Positions 7,682-15,860 of a stretch of 30,978 bases of DNA are shown here, in pieces. Under the pieces are notes generated by a model, which was given only the letters and a program-made list of their open reading frames with translations, had not been told where the DNA came from and searched no databases. A program made the position numbers and the translations under genes. Position 1 is the stretch's first letter, and every line of letters begins with the position of its first letter. Source of the DNA: Betaproteobacteria bacterium (GTDB taxonomy: Bacteria; Pseudomonadota; Gammaproteobacteria; Burkholderiales; Burkholderiaceae_E). Location of the stretch: the NCBI GenBank assembly GCA_009925965.1, contig RFPW01000002.1:1-30978 (forward strand). Direction: 5' to 3'.

Positions 7682-8724
7682 TCTGAGGGCTCAGAGATCG
7701 AACTTGCGTCGATCTGGCATTGCTCCAGCAACTGCAACAAATCATTAGGAATCGGCGCTGCCCATGACACCGGGCGCCCATCGGCTGGATGCATGAGACC
7801 CAGACGCCAGGCATGGAGTGCCTGCCTGCTGCTGCCTCCGACGCCTCTTCCGTAAACCGCGTCGCCGATCAGTGGGAAACCAAGGTGCCGCAGATGCACT
7901 CGAATTTGATGCGTGCGACCAGTCTGCAGTTGACAGAGCACCAGCGAGACCGGTTTGCCGTTACCTAAACGACCGCGCCGTATCGTCTTAAAGTGGGTCA
8001 CCGCATTGCGCCCCTTGTGGGCGTCGACGACGGCCATGCGGATCGGCGATTGCGGGTCCCTTCCGATCGGCGCGTCGATCGTTCCACTTTCTGGCGTTTC
8101 GCCATCAACGAGGGCCAGATATCGCCGTGACATTGACCGATCGGCCAACTGGGCTACGAGGCGGACGATGGCCATTTCCGAGCGACCGACCACCAACAGA
8201 CCACTGGTGTCTTTGTCCAGGCGATGCACGATGCCGGCTCGCGGCAAAGCGGCCTGATCCGGCCAATGGTGCAAGACACCGTTCATTAGGGTTCCTCGCC
8301 AATGCCCCGCGGCCGGGTGCGTCACCAAACCCGAAGGCTTATCGATCACCAGCAAGTGCTCGTCCGAGTGCACAACGGACAAGGGCACAGGGTCTGGCGC
8401 GAATGCGGATTCGGCCGCGCGTGGCTGGGGCACTACGGTAACCGATTCATAACCAATCAAACGGTGTTTTGCCGATCGACCAGCGCCCTCCACTTCAACC
8501 GCACCTAAGGCAATCCACTGCTGAATTCTTGAACGGGAGACATCGGGTAAGCGCATCGCTACGAATCGATCCAGTCGGAGACCACCCTCATGGCGCTCAA
8601 CCGCAAGACGGACCTCGGAGGTCTCCCCGCCCTCGCCCGGGGGGTGGATATAATCAGGGAACTCCGCAGCGGAATCGCCGCCCTGCGGCCTTGACGCGCT
8701 CTCGTTGGATCGACCAATCATCAT
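7678..8724 (-). CDS. rluD: 23S rRNA pseudouridine synthase RluD
   Basis: RluD makes pseudouridines in helix 69 of 23S rRNA. An S4-like RNA-binding domain covers about residues 38-100 (GGLRLDRFVAMRLPDVSRSRIQQWI), followed by the RsuA/RluA catalytic domain. The catalytic aspartate is D170 in HRLDKDTSGLL; LVIDKPSGLVTHP and TGRTHQIRVHLRHLGFPLIGD are also present. The protein has 348 aa. An N-terminal tail of about 37 residues precedes the S4 domain and is longer than in E. coli, as no internal start fits better. The start ATG at 8722-8724 overlaps the bamD start on the other strand. A second ATG follows immediately. RluC is the nearest alternative, but the pgeF and bamD neighbours favour RluD. 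Confidence 0.92.
   Translation of the reverse strand: MMIGRSNESASRPQGGDSAAEFPDYIHPPGEGGETSEVRLAVERHEGGLRLDRFVAMRLPDVSRSRIQQWIALGAVEVEGAGRSAKHRLIGYESVTVVPQPRAAESAFAPDPVPLSVVHSDEHLLVIDKPSGLVTHPAAGHWRGTLMNGVLHHWPDQAALPRAGIVHRLDKDTSGLLVVGRSEMAIVRLVAQLADRSMSRRYLALVDGETPESGTIDAPIGRDPQSPIRMAVVDAHKGRNAVTHFKTIRRGRLGNGKPVSLVLCQLQTGRTHQIRVHLRHLGFPLIGDAVYGRGVGGSSRQALHAWRLGLMHPADGRPVSWAAPIPNDLLQLLEQCQIDASSISEPSE
8649..8654 (+). promoter_or_regulatory. Candidate -10 box (TATAAT) for bamD inside rluD
   Basis: A perfect TATAAT hexamer lies 68 nt upstream of the bamD ATG, within the rluD coding sequence. Transcription would start near 8661, with a leader of about 60 nt. No good -35 box is seen at 16-18 nt spacing (the stretch is GC-rich), so this is a candidate only. 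Confidence 0.4.
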
Positions 8725-9595
8725 GAATCAAGCGGCTCGTAGCCCCTCATTGCGCTTGCCTGGCGTCGCGCTCTTGGTGGCAGCCTTCTGCGTTTTCGCC
8801 CTGAATGGCTGCGGTTCTTTCAACCCGAGCAAAGATCCGACGGCAGACTGGGCAGTTGAAAAATTATATGCCGAGGCACGGTCCGAATTGGATTCGGGCA
8901 ACAACGTTGCAGCAGTTAAGCTCTACGAGAAGCTTGAATCCCGCTATCCGTTCAGCCGACATTCTCAACAGGCGCAACTCGACACCGCTTACGCTCATTA
9001 TCGTGATAACGATCCGAGCCTTGCCCTGGCGGCACTTGATCGATTCTTGCGCCTCTACCCTGACCACACAGCAACCGACTATGCGCTGTATCTGAAGGGT
9101 CTGGTTAATTTCAACGAAAACCAGGGACTCTTTACGAGCTTAGGTGGGCAGGATCTATCCGAACGCGATCAGCAGGCATTCCGCGACTCGTTTGATGCGT
9201 TGCGACAGCTGATCGATCGATTTCCAAATAGCCGCTACGCCGCAGATTCACGCCTTCGACTGTCGTGGTTGGTCAACCAGATGGCCGCCGGCGACATCCA
9301 TATCGCGCGCCACTATTTGCGACGCGGCGCCTTCCTCGCGGCAGCCAATCGGGCCCAGGCCGTCGTTCGGCAATACCCCCAAGCGCAATCGGTCGAGGAT
9401 GCACTCGCGATGATGGTCTTGTCGTACGATCGATTGGGCCTCACCGACCTGCGGGACGACTCGAAGCGAATCCTGAACCAAAACTTCCCTGGCAGTCGAA
9501 AAGTTGAAACCGTGATGAAGGACGAAGTCGCGACGAAATGGAACTTGGGGGCCCTGGGGATACTCTGGACCCCCTGGGGTGGCTCCAAGCCTTAG
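8723..9595 (+). CDS. bamD: Outer membrane protein assembly factor BamD (ComL lipoprotein)
   Basis: BamD is a lipoprotein of the BAM complex that folds beta-barrel proteins into the outer membrane. A lipoprotein signal is clear: a positive N-terminus, a hydrophobic segment (VALLVAAFCVFAL) and the lipobox LNGC with C30. The mature part is built of TPR-like helices (DWAVEKLYAEARSELDSG, LYEKLESRYPFSRHSQQAQL, SLALAALDRFLRLYPDH, LRQLIDRFPNSRYAADSRLR). The protein has 290 aa. I chose the ATG at 8723 over a TTG at 8705. It is divergent from rluD, with the start codons overlapping, and its stop lies 2 nt from the convergent helicase gene. No clear terminator is visible between the two. Confidence 0.93.
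   Translation: MNQAARSPSLRLPGVALLVAAFCVFALNGCGSFNPSKDPTADWAVEKLYAEARSELDSGNNVAAVKLYEKLESRYPFSRHSQQAQLDTAYAHYRDNDPSLALAALDRFLRLYPDHTATDYALYLKGLVNFNENQGLFTSLGGQDLSERDQQAFRDSFDALRQLIDRFPNSRYAADSRLRLSWLVNQMAAGDIHIARHYLRRGAFLAAANRAQAVVRQYPQAQSVEDALAMMVLSYDRLGLTDLRDDSKRILNQNFPGSRKVETVMKDEVATKWNLGALGILWTPWGGSKP
8863..8868 (-). promoter_or_regulatory. Candidate -10 box (TATAAT) for rluD inside bamD
   Basis: On the minus strand a perfect TATAAT lies about 140 nt upstream of the rluD ATG, within the bamD coding sequence. No convincing -35 box is seen. Any rluD promoter must lie inside bamD because the two start codons overlap, which gives this site some weight, but it remains a simple pattern match. 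Confidence 0.28.
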
Positions 9596-9597
9596 GC

Positions 9598-11604
9598 TCA
9601 GGATCCCAACTGCGCCTTTGTATCGATCGCGGTCGTCAGGAAGCCTTCGGCACGCTGACGTTCTCGGGTCACTGAAAAAGGCGGCAGGCTGGCCATCAAA
9701 GTTCGGCCATAGCCCTTGTTGATCAGTCGTGCATCTCCAATGACCAGAACTCCACGGTCCTGCTCGCTTCGAATCAGTCGCCCCGCGCCTTGCTTGAGTG
9801 CGAGACTGGCGGCTGGTAATTGGATCGTACGAAACGGATCACCGCCACGACGACGCAGCGCCTCTGATTGCGCCTCGAGGACTGGATCATCGGGTGGCGC
9901 AAAAGGCAGTTTATCGATGAGCAACAGGGACAACGCGTCGCCCACCACATCGACGCCTTCCCAGAAACTCGCTGCACCAACCAGGATCGGCGCAGGCGCT
10001 GCCCGGTAACGCGCAAGCAGTTCGGTACGGCTACCCTCGCCCTGAACCAGCAAGGTCAATGGGGGTTCGAGCAGTTCGCGCAATCGATCAGCGACCTGCC
10101 GAACCGCCCGCAGGGTTGTACACAGCACAAAACAGCGCCCGACATTGATCTCAATCAGGGGCCAGCAGTCATCAATCCAAGCCCTTGAAAAAGCCGGGTC
10201 CGAGGGCTCTGGCAATCCCCTGGGCACATACAACAGACCTTGTGAGGCATAGTCGAAGGGGCTCTGGAAACGCACCTGGCGAGATTCCGAAAGCCCAAGT
10301 ATCTGGACGAAATGACTAAAGTCGTCCCCAACGGCGAGGGTTGCCGACACAAAAATCCAGGCGCGCGCAGTCCCATCCCGATACCGGGTAAATGGCTCTG
10401 CGACCGACAGCGGGGTCTTGTGCAACGTCAGGGACGCGAGATGAACCTCGGCCCACGCAACCGAGGGCTCTGCCTCCTTGGTCCCATCGACCGCGTCGTC
10501 ACTAAACCAGCCCGACCAACGGGAACAAACCGTTCGGGCACGCTCGGCCATCCGCGCCATCCCGGGGCCACGCTCAACAGCCGCCTCCAGAGCTCCTGTC
10601 AACGCCTCTAAGGCTTGCGTTACTGACCTCAAGGTCGCGGCGAACTCTGCGTGTGCCAACAAGGTATGGGCCGGCGCACGAGGACTCGCAAGCGGCCATT
10701 GCGCCCGGGCTTGACGCACAAACTGATCGAGGGTTGCACCCAGCTCATGCCATCTGGCCTGATCGGGAGCCTCCTCGAGCGCGACCTGGAGGGCGTCCCG
10801 TCCAAGATCCATGAGCGCCCGGCTACCACTCGCTTCGCCCAAAAAAGTCACCAGGGTGTCCGGCAACTGATGCGCCTCGTCAAAAATTAGTGTTTGAGCA
10901 CTGGGTAACAGTTCGGCGATACCGGTGTCGCGCAAGGCCAGATCGGCACTGAATAAATGATGATTAATAACCACCACATCGGCTGACTGAGCCGTTCGTC
11001 GGGCCTGAACCACGAAGCACTGATTCCAGTCAGCGCAATCCTGGCCGAGGCAGTTTTCGCGCGTTGACGTCGCCAACACCCAGGCCGGATCGTCGTCACT
11101 CACCTGCGAACAATCCGAACGGTCCCCTGTCGAAGAGAGCCTCGAGAATCGATCGATCTGGCGCAACCGGCTGATATCAATCGCCCGGGTGAATCGTCCG
11201 TCCTCCAGGTTTCGCTTCAGATGATGTCGACATACATAATTGGCCCGCCCCTTGAGCAAAGCTGTCCGGACATCGACACCAAGCGCGGCGATCACCCGCG
11301 GCAAATCACGGGCAAACAACTGGTCCTGCAGCGTCTTGGTACCTGTCGAAATAATGACCTTGCCGCCAGCAAGAAGGGCTGGAACCAGGTAAGCGAATGT
11401 CTTCCCGATACCCGTGCCGGCCTCGGCGACCAGGGTCGATGGCTCCGAAATTGCCCGTGCGATCTCGGCCGCCATCGCGCGCTGGTCGGGCCGGTCGGTC
11501 CAGGCCGATCCCGCGGCGAGCGCACCACGCGCTCCAAGCGCCTTTTCGACACGATGGCCCAGCGCATCGGGCGCAACGCGTTCTTCCGGGGTCGCACGAC
11601 TCAC
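9598..11604 (-). CDS. yoaA: XPD-like ATP-dependent DNA helicase, DinG/YoaA family
   Basis: This is a superfamily 2 iron-sulfur helicase. Walker A is AGTGIGKT (62-69) and the DEAH box is FDEAHQLPD (241-249). Four cysteines between them, C125, C185, C190 and C196 (CLGQDCADWNQC), fit the 4Fe-4S cluster. C-terminal helicase motifs include FVSATLAVGDDF, ASFWEGVDVVGD and QGAGRLIRSEQDRG. At 668 aa and without a nuclease domain, it looks closer to YoaA than to the longer DinG, but the subfamily is not certain. YoaA-type proteins act in repair of stalled forks. The start is a GTG at 11602-11604 overlapping the stop of the upstream DUF465 gene (GTGA), indicating coupling. It ends 2 nt from bamD. Confidence 0.88.
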   Translation of the reverse strand: MSRATPEERVAPDALGHRVEKALGARGALAAGSAWTDRPDQRAMAAEIARAISEPSTLVAEAGTGIGKTFAYLVPALLAGGKVIISTGTKTLQDQLFARDLPRVIAALGVDVRTALLKGRANYVCRHHLKRNLEDGRFTRAIDISRLRQIDRFSRLSSTGDRSDCSQVSDDDPAWVLATSTRENCLGQDCADWNQCFVVQARRTAQSADVVVINHHLFSADLALRDTGIAELLPSAQTLIFDEAHQLPDTLVTFLGEASGSRALMDLGRDALQVALEEAPDQARWHELGATLDQFVRQARAQWPLASPRAPAHTLLAHAEFAATLRSVTQALEALTGALEAAVERGPGMARMAERARTVCSRWSGWFSDDAVDGTKEAEPSVAWAEVHLASLTLHKTPLSVAEPFTRYRDGTARAWIFVSATLAVGDDFSHFVQILGLSESRQVRFQSPFDYASQGLLYVPRGLPEPSDPAFSRAWIDDCWPLIEINVGRCFVLCTTLRAVRQVADRLRELLEPPLTLLVQGEGSRTELLARYRAAPAPILVGAASFWEGVDVVGDALSLLLIDKLPFAPPDDPVLEAQSEALRRRGGDPFRTIQLPAASLALKQGAGRLIRSEQDRGVLVIGDARLINKGYGRTLMASLPPFSVTRERQRAEGFLTTAIDTKAQLGS

Positions 11605-11804
11605 GCAGGAATATCCGGCGTCAATTGAATCTGAAGGAGAGAAATGGTGTCCTTGATCTGCAGCTTACGTTTCTTGAGACGGCGCAGCTGCACCTCATCT
11701 CGCACAGGCTGGTCGCTCAGCGATTCGATGACAAGATCCAGATCGCGGTGTTCGAGCATGAGCTCCGCAATTCGGGAATGAGATGGTTCAGCTCGATTCG
11801 GCAT
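11601..11804 (-). CDS. Small DUF465 / YdcH-like protein
   Basis: This 67-aa protein has the YdcH/DUF465 pattern: a short helical hairpin with SRIAELMLEHRDLDLVIESL, then a charged segment LRRLKKRKLQIKDTISLLQ. The family's function is unknown; the members are small, charged and predicted to be coiled-coil. I chose the ATG at 11802-11804, since the upstream in-frame start is a TTG with no family-like sequence. It lies 60 nt after zapE and its stop overlaps the GTG of the helicase gene, so the two are probably translated together. Confidence 0.8.
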   Translation of the reverse strand: MPNRAEPSHSRIAELMLEHRDLDLVIESLSDQPVRDEVQLRRLKKRKLQIKDTISLLQIQLTPDIPA

Positions 11805-11864
11805 CCGAACATCATAGTGTGAGCCGAACGGCCCCCGCAATGCTCGATCGACATCGATGAGGAA

Positions 11865-13034
11865 TTAATGACCTGCTTCGCCACGGACCGCCAAGTCGGA
11901 CGACCAGTCGGAACTCACGCGACGAGGTGCATCGACATACTCGCGGCTCTGCATTTCAATCAGACGGCTAAGCGTACGAGCAAACTCATGGGCCATGCGT
12001 CCCTTTGAATAGAGGCTTTCAGGCGCCACAGCCGCCGAAATCATCAACTTCACCCGCAAGTCATATAAAACATCCACCAACCAGGTAAAACGGCGAGCCT
12101 CTGAATGCTGCGCTGGGCCCATCTCGGGGACATTCGAGAGCAGGAGGGTGTGAAAGCGATCGGCGAGTTCGAGGTAGTCATTCTGCGAACGCGGCGACCC
12201 GCAAAGTTCGCTAAAGTCAAACCATACGATCCCGTTCACGCGTCGCCGCGCCGCCAAGAGCCGATGGCCGACTTCAAGCGACGTCGACTCGTCCACTGGG
12301 GAGGCACCCAAAAGACTCTCCTGAGCATTCTCCCTGTCACTCAACAATTGATCGAAGAGGAGACTCATCCGACGGATCGAATCGATCGGGTCCGGCACCA
12401 CCTGATACACATCAAGTTTCTCGAGCGCGCGGCGACGATAGTCGGTCCCCGCATCGACACCGATCACATCCAGATGCGCTTGCAGCAACTCGATCGCGGG
12501 CAAGATTCGGTCTCGATGGAGTCCGTCTGGATACAAAGCCGCTGGTTCGTAATTGGAAGTCATGACAAACGTGACCCCATGTCGAAACAACGCGCGCAAT
12601 AGGCGTTCAAGGATCATGGCGTCCGCAATGTCGGACACGTGAAATTCATCGAAACAAATCAACCGATAGCGCTTGGCGATTGAAGCGCCCACCGCATCGA
12701 GTGGGTCTGCGCTGCCCTTTAACAGATCCAGTTCCGCATGCACCGAACGCATGAATTCGTGGAAATGAACTCGAGTCTTGCGCCGAAACGGCACCGACCC
12801 GTAAAAGCAGTCCATCAAGAAGCTCTTGCCTCGCCCAACGCCCCCCCACATCCAGACACCGCGAGGCACCTTGGGAGCGTGAATCAAGCGCATGAACCGA
12901 TTGGCGCGCGCACTTTTGAAGGCAACTAACTCGTCTTCGAATTGCTGTAATCGGACGATCGCCAACTCTTGCGCCGCGTCCCCCTGGTAGTGGTGGGCCC
13001 GAAGTTGCTCTTGATAAAAACTGGTGACGGTCAA
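11865..13034 (-). CDS. zapE: Cell division protein ZapE (AFG1-like ATPase)
   Basis: ZapE is an ATPase that associates with the Z-ring and affects FtsZ assembly; its eukaryotic relatives (AFG1/LACE1) work in mitochondria. Walker A is GGVGRGKS (64-71), followed by LMDCFY, and Walker B is ICFDEFHVSDIADAM (from about 126). FVMTSNYEPAALYPDGL and the C-terminal WLVDVLYDLRVKLMISA stretch are typical. The protein has about 389 aa from a TTG at 13032-13034, where the family-like N-terminus begins (TSFYQEQLRAHHYQGDAAQ). A GTG at 13080-13082 is possible but would overlap lpd by 44 nt and add unrelated residues. It follows lpd almost directly. Confidence 0.9.
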   Translation of the reverse strand: MTVTSFYQEQLRAHHYQGDAAQELAIVRLQQFEDELVAFKSARANRFMRLIHAPKVPRGVWMWGGVGRGKSFLMDCFYGSVPFRRKTRVHFHEFMRSVHAELDLLKGSADPLDAVGASIAKRYRLICFDEFHVSDIADAMILERLLRALFRHGVTFVMTSNYEPAALYPDGLHRDRILPAIELLQAHLDVIGVDAGTDYRRRALEKLDVYQVVPDPIDSIRRMSLLFDQLLSDRENAQESLLGASPVDESTSLEVGHRLLAARRRVNGIVWFDFSELCGSPRSQNDYLELADRFHTLLLSNVPEMGPAQHSEARRFTWLVDVLYDLRVKLMISAAVAPESLYSKGRMAHEFARTLSRLIEMQSREYVDAPRRVSSDWSSDLAVRGEAGH

Positions 13035-13038
13035 AGCG

Positions 13039-14481
13039 TTACATGTTGAGCGCGCGTTTGTCTGTTGCCAGGGCGGCTTCACGCATCACTTCGGATAACG
13101 ACGGATGTGGATGGCAAATACGAGCAATATCCTCGGCGCTGGCCTTGAACTCCATCGCAACAGCCGCTTCGGCGATTAGATCGGAGGCCCCTGCCGAAAC
13201 AATGTGTACGCCGAGGATTTCGTCCGTTTTGGCATCCGCGAGTATTTTGACGAATCCATCCGGACTGTTCATTCCAAGTGCCCGTCCATTTGCCATAAAC
13301 GGAAATTGGCCAGACCGATACTCACGCCCGGCCGCCTTGAGTTGCTGCTCATTCTGCCCAACCCAAGCGATTTCTGGGCTGGTGTAAATCACCCAGGGAA
13401 TACAGTTGTAATCGATATGCGGCTGTTGGCCTGCAATCCGCTCGGCGACCAGTACACCCTCGTCCTCACCCTTGTGCGCGAGCATCGGGCCGCGGACAAC
13501 GTCACCGATGGCATAAACCCCAGGCAATCGGGTTTGACAATGCTCATCAACGGGGATCTGCCCCCGCTCGTCTGTGGCTAACCCAATCGCCTCGAGGCCC
13601 AACCCATCCGTGTTGGGTACCCGACCGACCGAAACAATCAGACGATCGCAATCCAACACCTGGGCGGCGCCTTGTGCATCGGTGTAATGGACCTCGACGC
13701 TCGTCTTGCGGCCCTTCGAGACAGTCTTCACCTCGCCGATCTGAACGCCAAGCGAAAAATTCAGGCCCTGACGACCAAACAGCTTGAACGCTTCCTTCGC
13801 AACCGATTCGTCGCACGCGCCCAAAAAGCTGGTGGCGCCCTCGAGAATCGTCACCTCTGAGCCCAGACGACGCCAAACCGAACCGAGCTCGAGTCCAATC
13901 ACACCCGCACCGATAACGCCGAGCTTTTTAGGGACGGAATCAAACTGCAATGCGCCCTCGTTGTCGCTGATCAACACCTGATCGACCTCAACCCCGGGCA
14001 GATGACGGGCCTTTGAGCCAGTCGCGATAATCACGTGACGGGCTTCGACTAATTCAGATCCCGTTTCGCCCGAAACCTCAACCCGATAGGCGCCGTCTTC
14101 TGCTGCGACAAAACGGGCGTGGCCTTTGAGCCAGGTGATCTTGTTCTTGCGAAACAAAAACTCGATGCCCTTGGTCATTTTGCTGACCACCGAGTCCTTG
14201 CGGGCCATCATCTTCGCGATGTCGATTTTGGCTTCTTTAACTGTGATGCCGTGGTCCCCGGCATGGGATTGAATCTCTTCAAACGTCTCACTCGAAGCGA
14301 GTAGCGCCTTGGACGGGATACATCCGACGTTCAAACACGTTCCGCCGAGGGAAAGCTCTCCATTTGGGGCCCTCCACTTCTCAACGCAGGCAACCTTGAA
14401 TCCGAGTTGCGCGGCCCGAATCGAGGCGATATAGCCCGCAGGCCCGGCCCCGATGACCAGGACATCAAAATTTTGCGACAT
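13039..14481 (-). CDS. lpdA: Dihydrolipoyl dehydrogenase (E3) of the 2-oxoglutarate dehydrogenase complex
   Basis: E3 reoxidises the lipoyl arm of the E2 subunit with FAD and NAD+. The FAD-binding GAGPAGY is at 11-17; the redox disulfide pair is C49 and C54 (GGTCLNVGCIPSK); the NAD site is GAGVIGLELGSVW. A second FAD motif is YAIGDVVRGPMLAHKGEDEG, and the active-site base lies in HPHPSLSE near the C-terminus. The protein has 480 aa, a normal length. The ATG at 14479-14481 has GGAG 8 nt upstream. It follows odhB after 41 nt and so most likely serves this complex. Confidence 0.96.
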   Translation of the reverse strand: MSQNFDVLVIGAGPAGYIASIRAAQLGFKVACVEKWRAPNGELSLGGTCLNVGCIPSKALLASSETFEEIQSHAGDHGITVKEAKIDIAKMMARKDSVVSKMTKGIEFLFRKNKITWLKGHARFVAAEDGAYRVEVSGETGSELVEARHVIIATGSKARHLPGVEVDQVLISDNEGALQFDSVPKKLGVIGAGVIGLELGSVWRRLGSEVTILEGATSFLGACDESVAKEAFKLFGRQGLNFSLGVQIGEVKTVSKGRKTSVEVHYTDAQGAAQVLDCDRLIVSVGRVPNTDGLGLEAIGLATDERGQIPVDEHCQTRLPGVYAIGDVVRGPMLAHKGEDEGVLVAERIAGQQPHIDYNCIPWVIYTSPEIAWVGQNEQQLKAAGREYRSGQFPFMANGRALGMNSPDGFVKILADAKTDEILGVHIVSAGASDLIAEAAVAMEFKASAEDIARICHPHPSLSEVMREAALATDKRALNM

Positions 14482-14522
14482 CGCGCGAACTCCAGTGCGA
14501 ATTTGACGGGTCGAGCGCCTAA

Positions 14523-15803
14523 TTAAAGATCGAGCAGCAACCGGGCTGGATCTTCCAGCGCTTCCTTCATCGCCACGAGACCCAACACGGCTTCGCGGCC
14601 GTCAATGATCCGGTGGTCATACGACAACGCCAGGTAATTAATCGGACGAACCACAACCTGGCCGTTCTCGACCACCGCCCGATCCTTGGTGGCATGCACC
14701 CCGAGGATTGCTGCTTGCGGCGGATTGATGATCGGGGTCGACAACATCGAACCAAATACGCCGCCATTGCTAATCGAGAAGGTGCCGCCGGTCATCTCTT
14801 CGATACCAAGCTTCCCCTCTGCCGCTTTCTTGCCGTACTCAGAAATCGTTCGCTCGATTTGCGCAAAACTGAGTTGGTCTGCGCCGCGAATAATGGGCAC
14901 CACCAAACCGCGGGGCGAACCTACCGCGATCCCAATATCAAAATAGCCGTGATAAACAATGTCACTGCCGTCGACCGAAGCGTTCAACACTGGGTACTTT
15001 TTCAGCGCGGCAACGGCCGCTTTCACGAAGAAGCTCATGAACCCGAGCCGCACCCCATGCTCCTTCTCGAATCGCTCAAGATATTTCTTGCGCAGATCCA
15101 TCACCGGTTGCATGTTGACTTCATTGAAGGTGGTCAGAATCGCATTGGTTGCCTGCGACTGAAGCAGACGCTCGGCGATTCTGGCGCGTAGTCGCGACAT
15201 CGGAACGCGCTGTTCCGGACGCCCCTCGAGCATCTTGGACGGATCAAGCGCGGCGCGCACCTCGGGGAGGCTGGAACCCGGAATGCCCGTCGGAATTGCG
15301 GCGGACGCCGACGCGATTGGCGCCTTGTTCTGTGCCTGGGATGGCGGCTGGCTCAGCGCCTGGGTCACATCACCCTTCGTGACCCGACCATCCCGGCCAG
15401 ATCCGACAACCGATTGGGCAGTCAACCCGTTCTCTGCCAACAATTTGGCCGCTGCGGGCATTGCAATGTCGCCGTGCTTGCCGCCCGTAGGCGCCTGAAC
15501 CGGCGCGGGAACAGAAGCGGCCGGCGCCACAGTGGAAGAAGCTGCCGCAGTCGTGGCAGTGGCCTCGGTGTCGATACGGGCGATTAGTTCGCCGGCAACC
15601 ACCGTTCCACCGTCCCCTTTAAGCAGTTCAACCAGGACCCCGGCGGCTGGCGCCGGCAACTCGAGAACGACCTTGTCGGTCTCGATGTCGATCAGATTTT
15701 CATCCCGGGCGACTGCGTCACCGACCTTCTTGTGCCAGTTCAGCAAAGTCGCTTCGGCGACGGATTCGGATAACTGAGGGACGATTACTTCAATCAATGC
15801 CAT
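14523..15803 (-). CDS. odhB: Dihydrolipoyl succinyltransferase (E2) of 2-oxoglutarate dehydrogenase
   Basis: The E2 core enzyme (also called SucB) transfers the succinyl group to CoA. The lipoyl domain is residues 1-78, with lipoyl-lysine K44 in ETDKVVLE. An Ala/Pro/Thr-rich linker follows (about 79-110). The peripheral subunit-binding domain is near 112-150 (MPAAAKLLAENGL, GSGRDGRVTKGDV). The catalytic domain has H397 and D401 in YDHRIIDGRE. It carries one lipoyl domain in 426 aa, as expected for SucB/OdhB rather than the pyruvate enzyme. It lies 57 nt after odhA. The ribosome binding site upstream of the ATG at 15801-15803 is weak. Confidence 0.95.
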   Translation of the reverse strand: MALIEVIVPQLSESVAEATLLNWHKKVGDAVARDENLIDIETDKVVLELPAPAAGVLVELLKGDGGTVVAGELIARIDTEATATTAAASSTVAPAASVPAPVQAPTGGKHGDIAMPAAAKLLAENGLTAQSVVGSGRDGRVTKGDVTQALSQPPSQAQNKAPIASASAAIPTGIPGSSLPEVRAALDPSKMLEGRPEQRVPMSRLRARIAERLLQSQATNAILTTFNEVNMQPVMDLRKKYLERFEKEHGVRLGFMSFFVKAAVAALKKYPVLNASVDGSDIVYHGYFDIGIAVGSPRGLVVPIIRGADQLSFAQIERTISEYGKKAAEGKLGIEEMTGGTFSISNGGVFGSMLSTPIINPPQAAILGVHATKDRAVVENGQVVVRPINYLALSYDHRIIDGREAVLGLVAMKEALEDPARLLLDL

Positions 15804-15860
15804 TTTATTTCATTGTTCCAGGGAGGATTAATCACCAAAGCCGTCGGTTTTGACTAACCA

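Noticed and set aside
9540..9610. A shared terminator between bamD and the helicase gene
   Set aside because: Only a 4-bp AGCC/GGCT stem with a three-base loop and no T-run is visible; too weak to call.
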